The position numbers and the translations under genes were made by a program. 64,000 bases of DNA from Flavobacterium sp. 245 (lineage in GTDB: Bacteria > Bacteroidota > Bacteroidia > Flavobacteriales > Flavobacteriaceae). This document shows, piece after piece, positions 25,376 to 34,274 of this stretch (position 1 is its first letter; each line of letters starts with the position of its first letter). The stretch covers positions 558,001-622,000 of the forward strand of contig NZ_SNXB01000002.1 in NCBI RefSeq assembly GCF_004362055.1, written 5' to 3'. Below the pieces are notes generated by a model. The model did no database searches, was not told where the DNA came from, and was given only the letters and a program-made list of their open reading frames with translations.

Positions 25376-26800
25376 ATGAAAAATTCCAATTACTTGTATT
25401 TACAGTTTGCCGATGTTATTGAAAAGCAGATAAAATCTGGACTTTTAAACGTTGGTGACAAATTGCCGTCGATAAGAGAAGTCTGCGCCGAAACAGGTTA
25501 TAGCATGAGTACTGTAAGCAAAGCCTATTATGAAGTGGAGAGCAGATCGCTTATCGAATCGCGTCCGCAGTCTGGTTATTATGTAAGTAATATTTCGGCA
25601 AGAGTTATTGCTGAGCCATCAGCAAGTACGCCAATTTTGAAAGTTGAAAATATTGACCGCGAAGATTTGGTTGATTTGGTTTACGGCGATATGAGAGTGA
25701 AAGATGTTACAATGCTTTCACTTGGTTTTCCGTCAAATGAGCTTCTTCCTATCGCTAAATTGAACAAAGGAATGGTTCAAGCTATGCGTCAATTGCCTAA
25801 TAGCGGTACAAGTTATGAGGAAATTCAAGGTAACAGCAACTTACGAAAAGAAATCGCGCGTTGGTCTTTTACTTGGGGCGGTTCATTGACAGAAGAAGAT
25901 ATTATTACAACTCCAGGATGTATTTCTGCAATTTCTGATTGTTTACTGACTTTGACAAAACCGGGAGATACTATAATTACTGAAAGTCCGGTATATTTTG
26001 GCATTCTGCAGTTGGCAAGATCTTTAGGTTTATATGTTATGGAACTTCCAACAAATATGACGACAGGGATTGAATTAGAAGCGGTTAAAAAAAGGCTTAA
26101 AACCAATAAAGTAAAAGCTTGTGTTTTGATGAGCAACTTCAGCAATCCGTCTGGAAGTATGATGCCAAACGAACATAAAAAGGAAGTTGTACGTTTAATG
26201 GATTTTTATAATGTTCCGCTAATTGAAGATGACATTCACGGCGATTTGTACTTTGGCGCAAGCCGTCCAACAAACTGCAAAACCTATGACGAAAGTGGTA
26301 TTGTGCTTTGCTGCAGTTCGGTTTCTAAAAGTTTGGCGCCCGGTTATCGAGTTGGATGGGTTTCTCCGGGGAAATTTAAAAAAGAAATACTGCGTACCAA
26401 ATTGTATCACACTATTTCAGCTACTACAATTACACATGAAGTAGTTGGGGATTTCTTGAAAAACGGCCGTTATGAGAATCATCTTCGAAAAATTCGCCAG
26501 ATTTTAAATCAGAATTGTAATAATTACATCAATACCGTTTTGGAATCTTTTCCGGCAGGAACAAAAGTAAGCCAGCCTCAAGGCGGATTTTTTCTTTGGG
26601 TTGAATTGGATAAAAAAATTGATACTGCCGCATTTTATCATTTGGCTATGAAACATAATATCAGTATTGCGCCGGGAAGAATTTTCTCTTTTCAGGATCA
26701 ATTTTCAAATTGTATGCGTCTGAGTTTTGGTCTTCCTTGGACAAATGAATTGAGAACTGCTATTCAGACTTTGGGAAGATTGGCTAAACTTAGCATATAG
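25376..26800 (+). CDS. MocR-type GntR regulator with aminotransferase domain
   Basis: A 474-residue protein: GntR winged helix (about 1-75, QIKSGLLNVGDKLPSIREVC and STVSKAYYEVESRSLIESRP) fused to a class I aminotransferase fold (about 100-470). The PLP lysine is in CCSSVSKSLAPGYRVGW. MocR regulators use PLP as an effector rather than catalysing transamination. The ATG at 25376 is preferred; the longest frame starts at a TTG eight codons earlier. Divergent from an EamA exporter, which is its likely target; PdxR, YdcR and similar members show this arrangement. Confidence 0.92.
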   Translation: MKNSNYLYLQFADVIEKQIKSGLLNVGDKLPSIREVCAETGYSMSTVSKAYYEVESRSLIESRPQSGYYVSNISARVIAEPSASTPILKVENIDREDLVDLVYGDMRVKDVTMLSLGFPSNELLPIAKLNKGMVQAMRQLPNSGTSYEEIQGNSNLRKEIARWSFTWGGSLTEEDIITTPGCISAISDCLLTLTKPGDTIITESPVYFGILQLARSLGLYVMELPTNMTTGIELEAVKKRLKTNKVKACVLMSNFSNPSGSMMPNEHKKEVVRLMDFYNVPLIEDDIHGDLYFGASRPTNCKTYDESGIVLCCSSVSKSLAPGYRVGWVSPGKFKKEILRTKLYHTISATTITHEVVGDFLKNGRYENHLRKIRQILNQNCNNYINTVLESFPAGTKVSQPQGGFFLWVELDKKIDTAAFYHLAMKHNISIAPGRIFSFQDQFSNCMRLSFGLPWTNELRTAIQTLGRLAKLSI

Positions 26801-26850
26801 TTTGTCAATTCCGAAGAATGACAAAACTGTGAAATTATTTTTTTTAATCA

Positions 26851-26893
26851 CAAAAAAAACCAGACAGCGCCACTAATTAAAGCGCTGCCTGGC
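26851..26893 (-). terminator. Terminator of the bestrophin gene
   Basis: CCAGACAGCGC and GCGCTGCCTGG arms (one mismatch) around an 11-base loop, followed on the minus strand by an eight-T run. It lies between two converging genes. Confidence 0.85.
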
Positions 26894-26922
26894 AACAAAT
26901 TGAGAAACCAAGTCAATTATTT

Positions 26923-27870
26923 TTATAAAACGTAGTAGGCATCTTTTTCTGCCTTCTTAGGTTCTTCATTTAAATCAAATTCTTTCAGAATATCAAATTC
27001 ACTTTGGTATTCGTTCAGCATTTGCTTAATATTTTTTTCAATCGTATTTGCAATTGCAGTAACTGGCGTATCTGTAGGCCTGTTTTCAAACGGATCCTGC
27101 AAATGAATTGCCATTCTTTCAATTAAAAAGAAAGCGGCACCGATTGCTGTAATCAGCGGAATTGCAAACCAGCTTAACACGCTTGTTAATCCAAAAGGCA
27201 ATAACATAATAAACAAACACAGCGTTAATCTAATATACATGCTATAAGTTGTTGGGAAAATGGTATTTTTAATTCTTTCGCATTTACCCATTCCGTCGCA
27301 TAATCTTGATAATGTATTATCAATTTCGACTTGCTGGTATTTATTGAATCGCTTGTCGTTTTTAGCATTTCTTAAATCTCGTCCATGCAGCATTAAAATC
27401 GCATTTGGAATGTTCTGATGATTTTTAATGTATCTGATTTCTTCATCACTCATCAAACCTTCAAGCGGTTTTATGGCATCTTTATTTCTAAGCGCCTGAC
27501 CTAAACTATAACACCATGCAATTTGTCTTTTAGCAAAATTTTCTTTGAATTCACTTGCTTCAACAGAAAAATCTGGATCTTTATAAAATGTCAAAACCTG
27601 ACGGATCAATGTTCTGGAATCGTTTACAATAGCTCCCCAAACAATTCGAGCTTCCCACCATCTGTCATAAGCTTGATTGGACTTAAAAGCCAACAATAGT
27701 GATATAATCGTTCCAATCATTGTTGGAATTGCAATAGGAATATCTACGGGCAAATTGATAAAATAGTAATGAAAAATCTCAAATAAAATCGTGTAAGCTA
27801 ATACAAGTACAATTTCTACTTTAATTTTCCCGAGAACGTACTTCATTGGTATTCTTTTCTTTAATAACAT
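26923..27870 (-). CDS. Bestrophin family ion channel protein
   Basis: A 315-residue membrane protein of the bestrophin (UPF0187/YneE) family. The family stretch SLLLAFKSNQAYDRWWEARI near 57-76 is clear, along with ILMLHGRDLRNAK and PFENRPTDTPVTAIANTIEK. Four transmembrane helices fit: two near the N-terminus and two around 205-245. Bacterial bestrophins form pentameric, mostly cation-selective channels. It is followed on the left by the MocR gene in convergent orientation with a strong hairpin between; upstream is a long heptamer array. Whether it works with the neighbouring stress protein is unknown. The first ATG gives MLLKKRIPMKYVLG; the ATG at residue 9 is also possible. Confidence 0.92.
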   Translation of the reverse strand: MLLKKRIPMKYVLGKIKVEIVLVLAYTILFEIFHYYFINLPVDIPIAIPTMIGTIISLLLAFKSNQAYDRWWEARIVWGAIVNDSRTLIRQVLTFYKDPDFSVEASEFKENFAKRQIAWCYSLGQALRNKDAIKPLEGLMSDEEIRYIKNHQNIPNAILMLHGRDLRNAKNDKRFNKYQQVEIDNTLSRLCDGMGKCERIKNTIFPTTYSMYIRLTLCLFIMLLPFGLTSVLSWFAIPLITAIGAAFFLIERMAIHLQDPFENRPTDTPVTAIANTIEKNIKQMLNEYQSEFDILKEFDLNEEPKKAEKDAYYVL

Positions 27871-27901
27871 ATTTTCGGTTTTAATTAAATTATTATTTTT
27901 T

Positions 27902-28278
27902 AAGTTCTTAGTGATTAGTCCTTAGTGACTAGTTTTTTTATTTGAATAAATAATCTTAAAAGTCATGTTTTATCACTATCCACTAATCAGTTCTAACTAA
28001 GTACTAATCATTAAGAACTAAGAACTAATCACTAAGAACTAAGAATTAAGAATTAAGAACTAAGAACTAATCACTAAGAACTAAGAACTAAGAACTAATC
28101 ACTAAGAACTAAGAACTAAGAACTAAGAACTAATCACTAAGAACTAAGAACTAAGAACTAATCACCAAGAACTAAGAACTAAGGACTAATCACTAAGGAC
28201 TAAGCACTAATCACTAAGAACTAAGAACTAAGAACTAAGAACTAAGAACTAAGAACTAATCACCAAGAACTAAGCACT
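27902..28278. repeat. 40-unit heptamer array AAGAACT/AATCACT with inverted left arm
   Basis: From 27999 to 28278 there are 40 consecutive 7-base units without a single insertion or deletion. Most are AAGAACT (variants AAGTACT, AAGGACT, AAGAATT, AAGCACT); every three to seven units one is AATCACT, AATCACC or AATCATT. On the left, 27902-27931 has the reverse complement units (AGTTCTT AGTGATT AGTCCTT AGTGACT). This fills the 413-base gap between the stress-protein stop at 28284 and the bestrophin start. Confidence 0.95.
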
Positions 28279-28283
28279 TTCTT

Positions 28284-29006
28284 TTACGCCATCTCTTCGT
28301 ACAATGAAAGAACCGGAATTCCTAGTTTTTCATTGATACTTTCTTTTTTATTTTTTTTGAATTTGATCTTCTCTCCTTTTCGAGTTTCCACTAATAAATC
28401 AATGTCATATTTAGAAATTGCTTCAGATAAATACGGAGCCAGATTGTCGTAATCATCATCAATTTTAGAAGTCTGGCTTACAATCTCATATGAAAAATTC
28501 TCATTCAAAAATTGTTGTACATCTTTAACATGCATATTGGCTCTGCCATTTTCAATATAAAGTGCTTTTGTGAAATCTTCTTTTAAATTCTCATTTCCTA
28601 AATGGAGTATTGGACATTTTTGATTTCCTGCCAATTGAATTAAATATTGATAAATACGTTTGGTTTCGTTTTTATACGAATTTGTAAGGATAACCAGTTT
28701 AACAGAAAAATGATCAATGACACGTTTAAAAATTGGAGATGAAAGTCCGTATTGATTGTGTACTTTGATTTTGCAGTTTGGCGTATGTTCTACAATATAT
28801 CGGCAAGTTTCTAGAACTTCTTCCTGACTTATTGTAAGCCCTGTTTTCATTTCACGCAAATAAAAAGAAGAAGAAAACGAATCTGGAGTCTCGGCCGCCA
28901 TTAACAAAATAATTTCACAAGCCGAATCTTTAGCTTGATTAACTGCCGCTTTTACTGCGCAAATTGTATCATCTTTTAAAGTAGTGGGTATAAGGATATT
29001 TTTCAT
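28284..29006 (-). CDS. Universal stress protein-like protein
   Basis: A 240-residue soluble protein beginning MKNILIPTTLKDDTICAVKA, the usual opening of a universal-stress-protein domain (about 1-140: alternating strands and helices, VHNQYGLSSPIFKRVIDHFS, VKLVILTNSYKNE). The second half (about 145-240) resembles a degenerate second USP domain. I do not see the G-2x-G-9x-G(S/T) ATP-binding motif clearly, so nucleotide binding is uncertain. It precedes a histidine kinase/response regulator pair on the same strand after a 77-base gap. A role in general stress response is inferred. Confidence 0.7.
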   Translation of the reverse strand: MKNILIPTTLKDDTICAVKAAVNQAKDSACEIILLMAAETPDSFSSSFYLREMKTGLTISQEEVLETCRYIVEHTPNCKIKVHNQYGLSSPIFKRVIDHFSVKLVILTNSYKNETKRIYQYLIQLAGNQKCPILHLGNENLKEDFTKALYIENGRANMHVKDVQQFLNENFSYEIVSQTSKIDDDYDNLAPYLSEAISKYDIDLLVETRKGEKIKFKKNKKESINEKLGIPVLSLYEEMA

Positions 29007-29083
29007 AAGTATAATCGTTTAGTTTATACGTACAAAATAACTCCCTGTAAATTAGACGGGTCTTAATATAAAATTAGAATTTT

Positions 29084-30487
29084 CTAAGATTCAACATTAG
29101 AATTTCTAATGTTATTTTTTTTGATGTTTGATTTGTTGAAAATAATAGTAACGATTGTTCCTTTATTTTGCTCTGATTGCACTTGAATTTCTCCATCGTG
29201 CATGCGGATGATTTTAGAAGCCAGCGGAAGCCCTAAACCATAACCAATATATTTAGTTGCAATTTTCCCTCTGAAAAAAGGTTCATATAAATGCGGAATA
29301 TCCTCTGGAGGAATTCCTATTCCAATATCATTAATGGCTATTTTAATCGATTCCTTATTGGCAGAAAGCGTTACAAACACCTCATTATTATCGGAGTATT
29401 TTACTCCGTTGGTAATAATGTTGTTGATTGCCAATTCTAAAAGCGGTTTATTGCACGGAATTAAAAGCAAATTAGAATCTTTTGGTGCAAAATTAAGTTT
29501 GATGCTCACACGATTGTCCGGATAAATTTTATCCAAATCAGATTTTACATCCATTAATAATTCATCAATTCTGGCAATATCCAAAACCTGTTTTTTTCCG
29601 TCGTAGCCTGTTTGAGTCAATTTCAGCAGACTTTCGGTTAGGTTTCCTAATCTTGACGCCTGACCATATATATTCTGCAAAGATTCGATATATTCAGAAA
29701 CCTGACGCTCTTTTAAAAGCATAATTTCCGACTCTGCTATTATGGTTGTAATAGGCGTTTTTAATTCGTGCGAAGCGTTATTAATAAAATTGGCTTGAAT
29801 TTCAAAAGACGTTTCCAATCGATCTAACATATCATTGAAAGTATGTGTAAGATCTGAAATTTCATCTGAGTTTTTAACATCTGGCAATCTGTTATGAAGA
29901 TTTGATGCACTAATTCGGTTCACTTCTTTTGTAATTCTCGCGACAGGGTCAATAACACGTTTTGCTAAAAAACGGCCTAAAAAGAAAGCTAAAAGTACGA
30001 ATCCGATGCCACCAAAAAGCAATATTTTTATAATGTATATACTTGTTGTTTTTCCTCTTCGATCTCTTGCGCCAACAATAACAATGTATTTTTGATTGCT
30101 TTCGGTAAAAACCTGGCCTAAATAATATTTACTATTTACTTCAAAATAATCTTTTCCTGTACTTAGAATATTGGAATAAAACTCGTTGGGCAAATTCAGT
30201 TTTGTATTATAATCAAAACTGTTGGCGCTGTTTATTTTAAGAACATATTCTTCTTCTTCAATAAGTTCTTCCAGTCCATTTTTTTTAAGGTTGCTGTAGT
30301 ATTTTATTTTTTCGGGATCTTTTTGAAAATGAATTGAAGCCACGATTTTAGCACGGTCTTCTAGCCTTTTTAAAAAATGATAACGGTTGTTTTCTCTAAA
30401 TAAAACGAAAACAATAATACATAACAATAATGTACTAAAAGTCGATAAAGCTACATAAGTGAACGTAATTCTTTTTCTTATATCCAT
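29084..30487 (-). CDS. Sensor histidine kinase with HAMP domain
   Basis: A 467-residue two-component sensor. Two membrane helices (about 9-30 and 155-178) enclose a periplasmic sensor domain; a HAMP domain follows, then HisKA with ASHELKTPITTI, the N-box NIITNGVKYSD, and the G-boxes NDIGIGIPPEDIPHLYEPFF and GYGLGLPLASKI. The ATG at 30487 (MDIRKR) lies one base past the response-regulator stop; an in-frame ATG at 30505 would overlap the regulator by 17 bases. It forms an operon with the OmpR-type regulator just upstream. The signal is not deducible. Confidence 0.94.
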   Translation of the reverse strand: MDIRKRITFTYVALSTFSTLLLCIIVFVLFRENNRYHFLKRLEDRAKIVASIHFQKDPEKIKYYSNLKKNGLEELIEEEEYVLKINSANSFDYNTKLNLPNEFYSNILSTGKDYFEVNSKYYLGQVFTESNQKYIVIVGARDRRGKTTSIYIIKILLFGGIGFVLLAFFLGRFLAKRVIDPVARITKEVNRISASNLHNRLPDVKNSDEISDLTHTFNDMLDRLETSFEIQANFINNASHELKTPITTIIAESEIMLLKERQVSEYIESLQNIYGQASRLGNLTESLLKLTQTGYDGKKQVLDIARIDELLMDVKSDLDKIYPDNRVSIKLNFAPKDSNLLLIPCNKPLLELAINNIITNGVKYSDNNEVFVTLSANKESIKIAINDIGIGIPPEDIPHLYEPFFRGKIATKYIGYGLGLPLASKIIRMHDGEIQVQSEQNKGTIVTIIFNKSNIKKNNIRNSNVES

Positions 30488-30488
30488 T

Positions 30489-31163
30489 TTATAGCTGTAT
30501 AACATAACCCAGACCTTTCATAGTATGAATAAGTTTGGTTTTATAAGGTTTGTCAATTTTCTTTCGCAAATAATTGATATAAACATCGACAACATTCGTG
30601 TTCATATCAAAATTAATATCCCAGACATTGTCCAGAATTTGGTCACGGGAAACGATTCTGCCAGCATTCCTTGCTAAATAATAGAGTAATTTAAACTCTT
30701 TAGCCGTTAAAACAATTGGTTCTCCATCTCTCTTTACTGCTTTGGCTTTCCCGTCTATTTCTAAATCGCCAATTATAATTTTATCAATTTTTTCATTATC
30801 CTGATTTGCTCTCCTATTCAAAGCGTTTACTCTCGCATCGAGTTCACCAAATTTGAAAGGCTTGACCAAATAATCATCTGCACCAGCATTTAATCCTGTC
30901 ACAATATTTTCTGAAGTACCTAATGCTGTTAAAAGCAAAATTGGTACGAAGTTTTTGCTGGCACGAAGTCTTCTGCAAATTTCGATTCCGTTGATATCCG
31001 GAAGCATTACATCTAAAACTACAACATCGAAATGGTAATTGTTGATCATTTCAATAGCTGTTTTGCCATCGAGTGCCACACTTACTTCGTTGTTGTTTTC
31101 AGCAAATCCTTTACGCAAAATGGACAAAAGATTTGGTTCGTCTTCGACTATTAGTAACTTCAT
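30489..31163 (-). CDS. OmpR family response regulator
   Basis: A 224-residue regulator with a receiver domain (about 1-118, phosphoacceptor Asp51 in VVLDVMLPD, Lys101-type residue in YLVKPFKFGELDARV) and a winged-helix DNA-binding domain (about 125-222, AKEFKLLYYLARNAGRIVSR and NVVDVYINYLRKKID). It precedes the histidine kinase by one base and is the first gene of that operon. A Bacteroidota -7 box lies 19 bases upstream of its start. Target genes are unknown; the adjacent outer-membrane barrel protein and stress protein are candidates. Confidence 0.95.
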   Translation of the reverse strand: MKLLIVEDEPNLLSILRKGFAENNNEVSVALDGKTAIEMINNYHFDVVVLDVMLPDINGIEICRRLRASKNFVPILLLTALGTSENIVTGLNAGADDYLVKPFKFGELDARVNALNRRANQDNEKIDKIIIGDLEIDGKAKAVKRDGEPIVLTAKEFKLLYYLARNAGRIVSRDQILDNVWDINFDMNTNVVDVYINYLRKKIDKPYKTKLIHTMKGLGYVIQL

Positions 31164-31181
31164 TTAAATTTGGATATACAA

Positions 31182-31189
31182 CAAAAATA
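31182..31189 (-). promoter_or_regulatory. -7 promoter element for the response regulator operon
   Basis: TATTTTTG on the minus strand, 19 bases upstream of the ATG at 31163. No TTG at exactly 19 bases, so only the -7 half is supported. Confidence 0.55.
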
Positions 31190-31286
31190 AGGATTGACAT
31201 TAAAAATATAAATCAGAATAGATAAAAATTATGATTTAATTATGAACAATATTTTTTTTTCGGTACTAGATAAACGCTTGAAAATA

Positions 31287-32558
31287 TTAGAAAGTTTCGC
31301 CTGCATTTAAGTAAAAACCTTTTGAATTATTCCCCCAAGCGTAATCTGCTATAAGATTTGTTCTTGTTGCTTTGTCGATTAAAACACGAAGTCCAAAACC
31401 AAAAGCTGGCTGAACGTATTGAAAAAGCTTTGTATTAGTGTCCGGATTACTTGTTGTTACGAAGTTTGTAAAAACCGTTCCGCTGAACATTTGGTTGCAC
31501 GTAATTGGAAATCTGAATTCGGTTGCAAGATAAACTAAATTTGTTCCTCTAAATAATCCTTGCGTATACCCCTCCCCGCTTCGGCTACGCTGGTCCCAGC
31601 CAATTGCAGGCAAATTTAAATAGGGAACTTTTCCTTTCGTAACAAATTGTCCATAAGTCCAAAGTGCTAAAATATATCTTTTATCTTTTTTTGAAACCGG
31701 AATAAAATTTCGGTATTCAGCATACAAAATATTACTTACTTCTTGATTATCAAATATTTCTGGATTAAAACGATAATTTATATTAGCAAACCATCCGTGC
31801 GTTGCATTCACTTGATTATCTCTAGAATCGTAAACCAAATTGAGGCTAACGCCATTTAAAAAATATTCTTTTTCATTGAATCCATATTTCTGATTGTAAT
31901 TATAGTGATAAGTGAATTTTCCATTTGCAACATCAAGATCTTTATCAACAATACTGGAATACCAATCGATATTGACACCGCCACCTACATAAAAGTTTGG
32001 ATGAACCTGAAAAGAAACCGACTGATGAAATTTAAAATAATTGTAATCCATAGGTTCAGCAATAGAATCAATACTAAAGCCCGCCTCTTGATTGCGTCGT
32101 GGCGGAATAATATTTGTTCCTAAACCATAATTTGGCTGCGAAAATATGTATATACGATAATCACCACTCAAAAATATCCTATTGTTTTTCAGCAGAATAT
32201 TGTTTTTTATGTTTACAAGCCATTGTTTTTTTGTAGTATAGGTTATCCCCACATTCGCGATAGAATATTTATCTGCTTTTTCTTTTCCTTTAAAAGTATA
32301 TTGCGCGACAGCGCCATAAAAGAAACCTGTAGCAGGTTGAGAACCGATTGCCGGAATAATTAAGAAAAAACTGTTTTTTATGGGTTTTACAACATAAACA
32401 GAATCCTTTTTTTTGAAGATTTCTAATATTGTTTTAGGAGGACAAATTTTAGAACTGTCGATTTCTGTTTGAGCGCTCAAAGTAAATTGAATAAAAAAGA
32501 GCAACCATAAGATTTTAAATCTATTCTGAAAATAATTATTTTTTAAAAATTTTACCAT
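31287..32558 (-). CDS. BamA/TamA-like outer membrane beta-barrel protein
   Basis: A 423-residue exported protein with a signal peptide (about 1-29). The sequence after residue 60 is dominated by alternating beta-strands with Tyr, Phe and Asn: IANVGITYTTKKQWLVNIKN, SLNLVYDSRDNQVNATHGWF, and the terminal FRFPITCNQMFSGTVFTNF. These resemble the last strands of a BamA/Omp85 barrel (Bac_surface_Ag family). The length suggests a barrel with no POTRA domains, as in patatin-linked or stand-alone barrels. It lies upstream of the response regulator on the same strand. Function is unclear; the shortness argues against BamA itself. Confidence 0.83.
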   Translation of the reverse strand: MVKFLKNNYFQNRFKILWLLFFIQFTLSAQTEIDSSKICPPKTILEIFKKKDSVYVVKPIKNSFFLIIPAIGSQPATGFFYGAVAQYTFKGKEKADKYSIANVGITYTTKKQWLVNIKNNILLKNNRIFLSGDYRIYIFSQPNYGLGTNIIPPRRNQEAGFSIDSIAEPMDYNYFKFHQSVSFQVHPNFYVGGGVNIDWYSSIVDKDLDVANGKFTYHYNYNQKYGFNEKEYFLNGVSLNLVYDSRDNQVNATHGWFANINYRFNPEIFDNQEVSNILYAEYRNFIPVSKKDKRYILALWTYGQFVTKGKVPYLNLPAIGWDQRSRSGEGYTQGLFRGTNLVYLATEFRFPITCNQMFSGTVFTNFVTTSNPDTNTKLFQYVQPAFGFGLRVLIDKATRTNLIADYAWGNNSKGFYLNAGETF

Positions 32559-32654
32559 CTGAAAGTTTTAATTTTTTGAAACAATAATCAATCCATAGGT
32601 AAATATACAGCTTATTTTCAGCATTTTAAACTTACACCTCAATAAAATTAAAAT

Positions 32655-32684
32655 AAAAAAAGCCGTCTATAAAAGGACGGCTTG
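32655..32684 (-). terminator. Terminator of aspA
   Basis: AAGCCGTC and GACGGCTT arms (with TATAAAAG loop), followed on the minus strand by a T-run. It lies 24 bases past the stop codon. Confidence 0.85.
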
Positions 32685-32707
32685 CTATTATATTTTTTAT
32701 AGAAAAT

Positions 32708-34117
32708 CTATTTTGTGATAAATTTTGGATGGATCAAATTTTCTAATGAATAGATTTCATCCCATTTTTCCTGAGTAATCAGCTTTCTTTCTAAAACGGC
32801 AATTTGATGTACACTTTTGTTTGTTTTCAAAGCTTCACCGGCAATACTCGCGCTTTCTTCGTAACCAATAATTGGATTCAACTGTGTCACGATTCCGATG
32901 CTGTTCATTACCATATTATAGCAATGGTCAACATTTGCTGTGATTCCGTTTATGCATTTATCTATTAAAGTCTGAATGGCATTTGAAAGATAATCCAGTG
33001 AAGTAAACATGGCAAAAGCAATAACGGGTTCCATTACATTAAGCTGCAATTGTCCTGCTTCTGCTGCCATAGTCACCGTTAAATCCTGGCCAATTACATA
33101 AAAACAAGTCTGATTTACTACTTCTGGAATTACAGGATTTACTTTTCCTGGCATGATTGACGAACCTGGCTGGCGAGCCGGAAGATTGATTTCGTTTAGA
33201 CCTGTTCTCGGGCCTGAACTCAACAAACGCAAATCGTTGCAGATTTTTGAAATTTTAACCGCAGAACGTTTTAAAGTTCCCATAATTTGAACGTAAGCAC
33301 CTGTATCAACCGTTGCCTCTATTAAATCAGGTGAAAGCGTCAATGGAATTCCAACTTCCTTCGCTAAATAAGCCACACAAATTTCAGGATAACCTTCTGG
33401 TGCATTTACTTTTGTTCCAATAGCTGTTGCACCCATATTGATTTCCAATAATAATTCCTGAGCATTTTTTAAGCGCTGAATATCTTCTCCAATTGTCGTG
33501 GCATAAGCTTTAAATTCCTGTCCTAAAGTCATCGGAACAGCATCTTGAAGCTGTGTTCTTCCCATTTTTAAAACTTCTTTAAACTCCTCGCCTTTTTTAG
33601 CAAAAGCAACTTCTAAACCTGCTAAAGTTTTAATAAAGCTTTCCATTTTTAAATACAAAGCGATTCTAAATGCCGATGGATAAGCATCGTTTGTAGACTG
33701 CGAACAGTTTACATGATTGTTTGGATGAAGAAAATTGTACTCTCCTTTTTTATGTCCAAGATATTCAAGTCCGATGTTTGCAATTACTTCATTGGCATTC
33801 ATATTTACAGAAGTTCCTGCGCCGCCTTGAATTAAGTCACTAACAAATTCTTTATCAAATTTACCCGAAATAACCTGATCGCTTCCATAGCAAATCGCTT
33901 CGGCGATTTTTGAATCGATTGCATTACAATCTTTGTTCGCTAAAGCGGCCGCTTTTTTTACATATCCTAAAGCTTTGATAAACAAAGGTTCTTTTGAGAT
34001 TGGAATTCCGGTAATATTAAAGTTTTCTACCGCTCTAAAAGTCTGAATTCCGTAGTATAAATGGTTCGGAATTTCTAATTCTCCTAAAAAATCATGCTCT
34101 TTTCTTGTTGATTCCAT
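32708..34117 (-). CDS. aspA: Aspartate ammonia-lyase
   Basis: A 469-residue lyase that converts L-aspartate to fumarate and ammonia. The fumarase/aspartase signature GSSIMPGKVNPV is near residue 325, with QGGAGTSVNMNANEVIAN and SQSTNDAYPSAFRI as further marks. Length equals the family's usual size. GRTQLQDAVPMTLGQE distinguishes aspartase from class II fumarase, though they are close relatives. It is a single gene with its own terminator. Aspartase feeds amino-acid carbon into the citric-acid cycle, or runs in reverse to assimilate ammonia. Confidence 0.93.
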   Translation of the reverse strand: MESTRKEHDFLGELEIPNHLYYGIQTFRAVENFNITGIPISKEPLFIKALGYVKKAAALANKDCNAIDSKIAEAICYGSDQVISGKFDKEFVSDLIQGGAGTSVNMNANEVIANIGLEYLGHKKGEYNFLHPNNHVNCSQSTNDAYPSAFRIALYLKMESFIKTLAGLEVAFAKKGEEFKEVLKMGRTQLQDAVPMTLGQEFKAYATTIGEDIQRLKNAQELLLEINMGATAIGTKVNAPEGYPEICVAYLAKEVGIPLTLSPDLIEATVDTGAYVQIMGTLKRSAVKISKICNDLRLLSSGPRTGLNEINLPARQPGSSIMPGKVNPVIPEVVNQTCFYVIGQDLTVTMAAEAGQLQLNVMEPVIAFAMFTSLDYLSNAIQTLIDKCINGITANVDHCYNMVMNSIGIVTQLNPIIGYEESASIAGEALKTNKSVHQIAVLERKLITQEKWDEIYSLENLIHPKFITK

Positions 34118-34274
34118 ATAATAAAATTGATATGTTTTTAGCTAAAAAAATAAGCGTAAAGCTACATTATTTTTATACGAAAGCGGATAGATTTTTAAAA
34201 TGTTTTATGATTTAATCCCAATATTTTGCCACAAATTATTACCTTTTCAGCCTTAAACAATTATCAAAACTAAG

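Noticed and set aside
27902..28278. CRISPR array
   Set aside because: The units are 7 bases in direct contact with no unique spacers, and no cas genes are near. It is a short tandem repeat.
29086..29112. Palindrome AACATTAGAAATTCTAATGTT near the end of the kinase gene
   Set aside because: It is within the coding region with 10-base arms, but codes for the sensible residues N-I-R-N-S-N-V; too short to argue for a terminator or element.
31287..32558. BamA itself
   Set aside because: At 423 residues there is no space for the five POTRA domains; only the barrel-like part is present.
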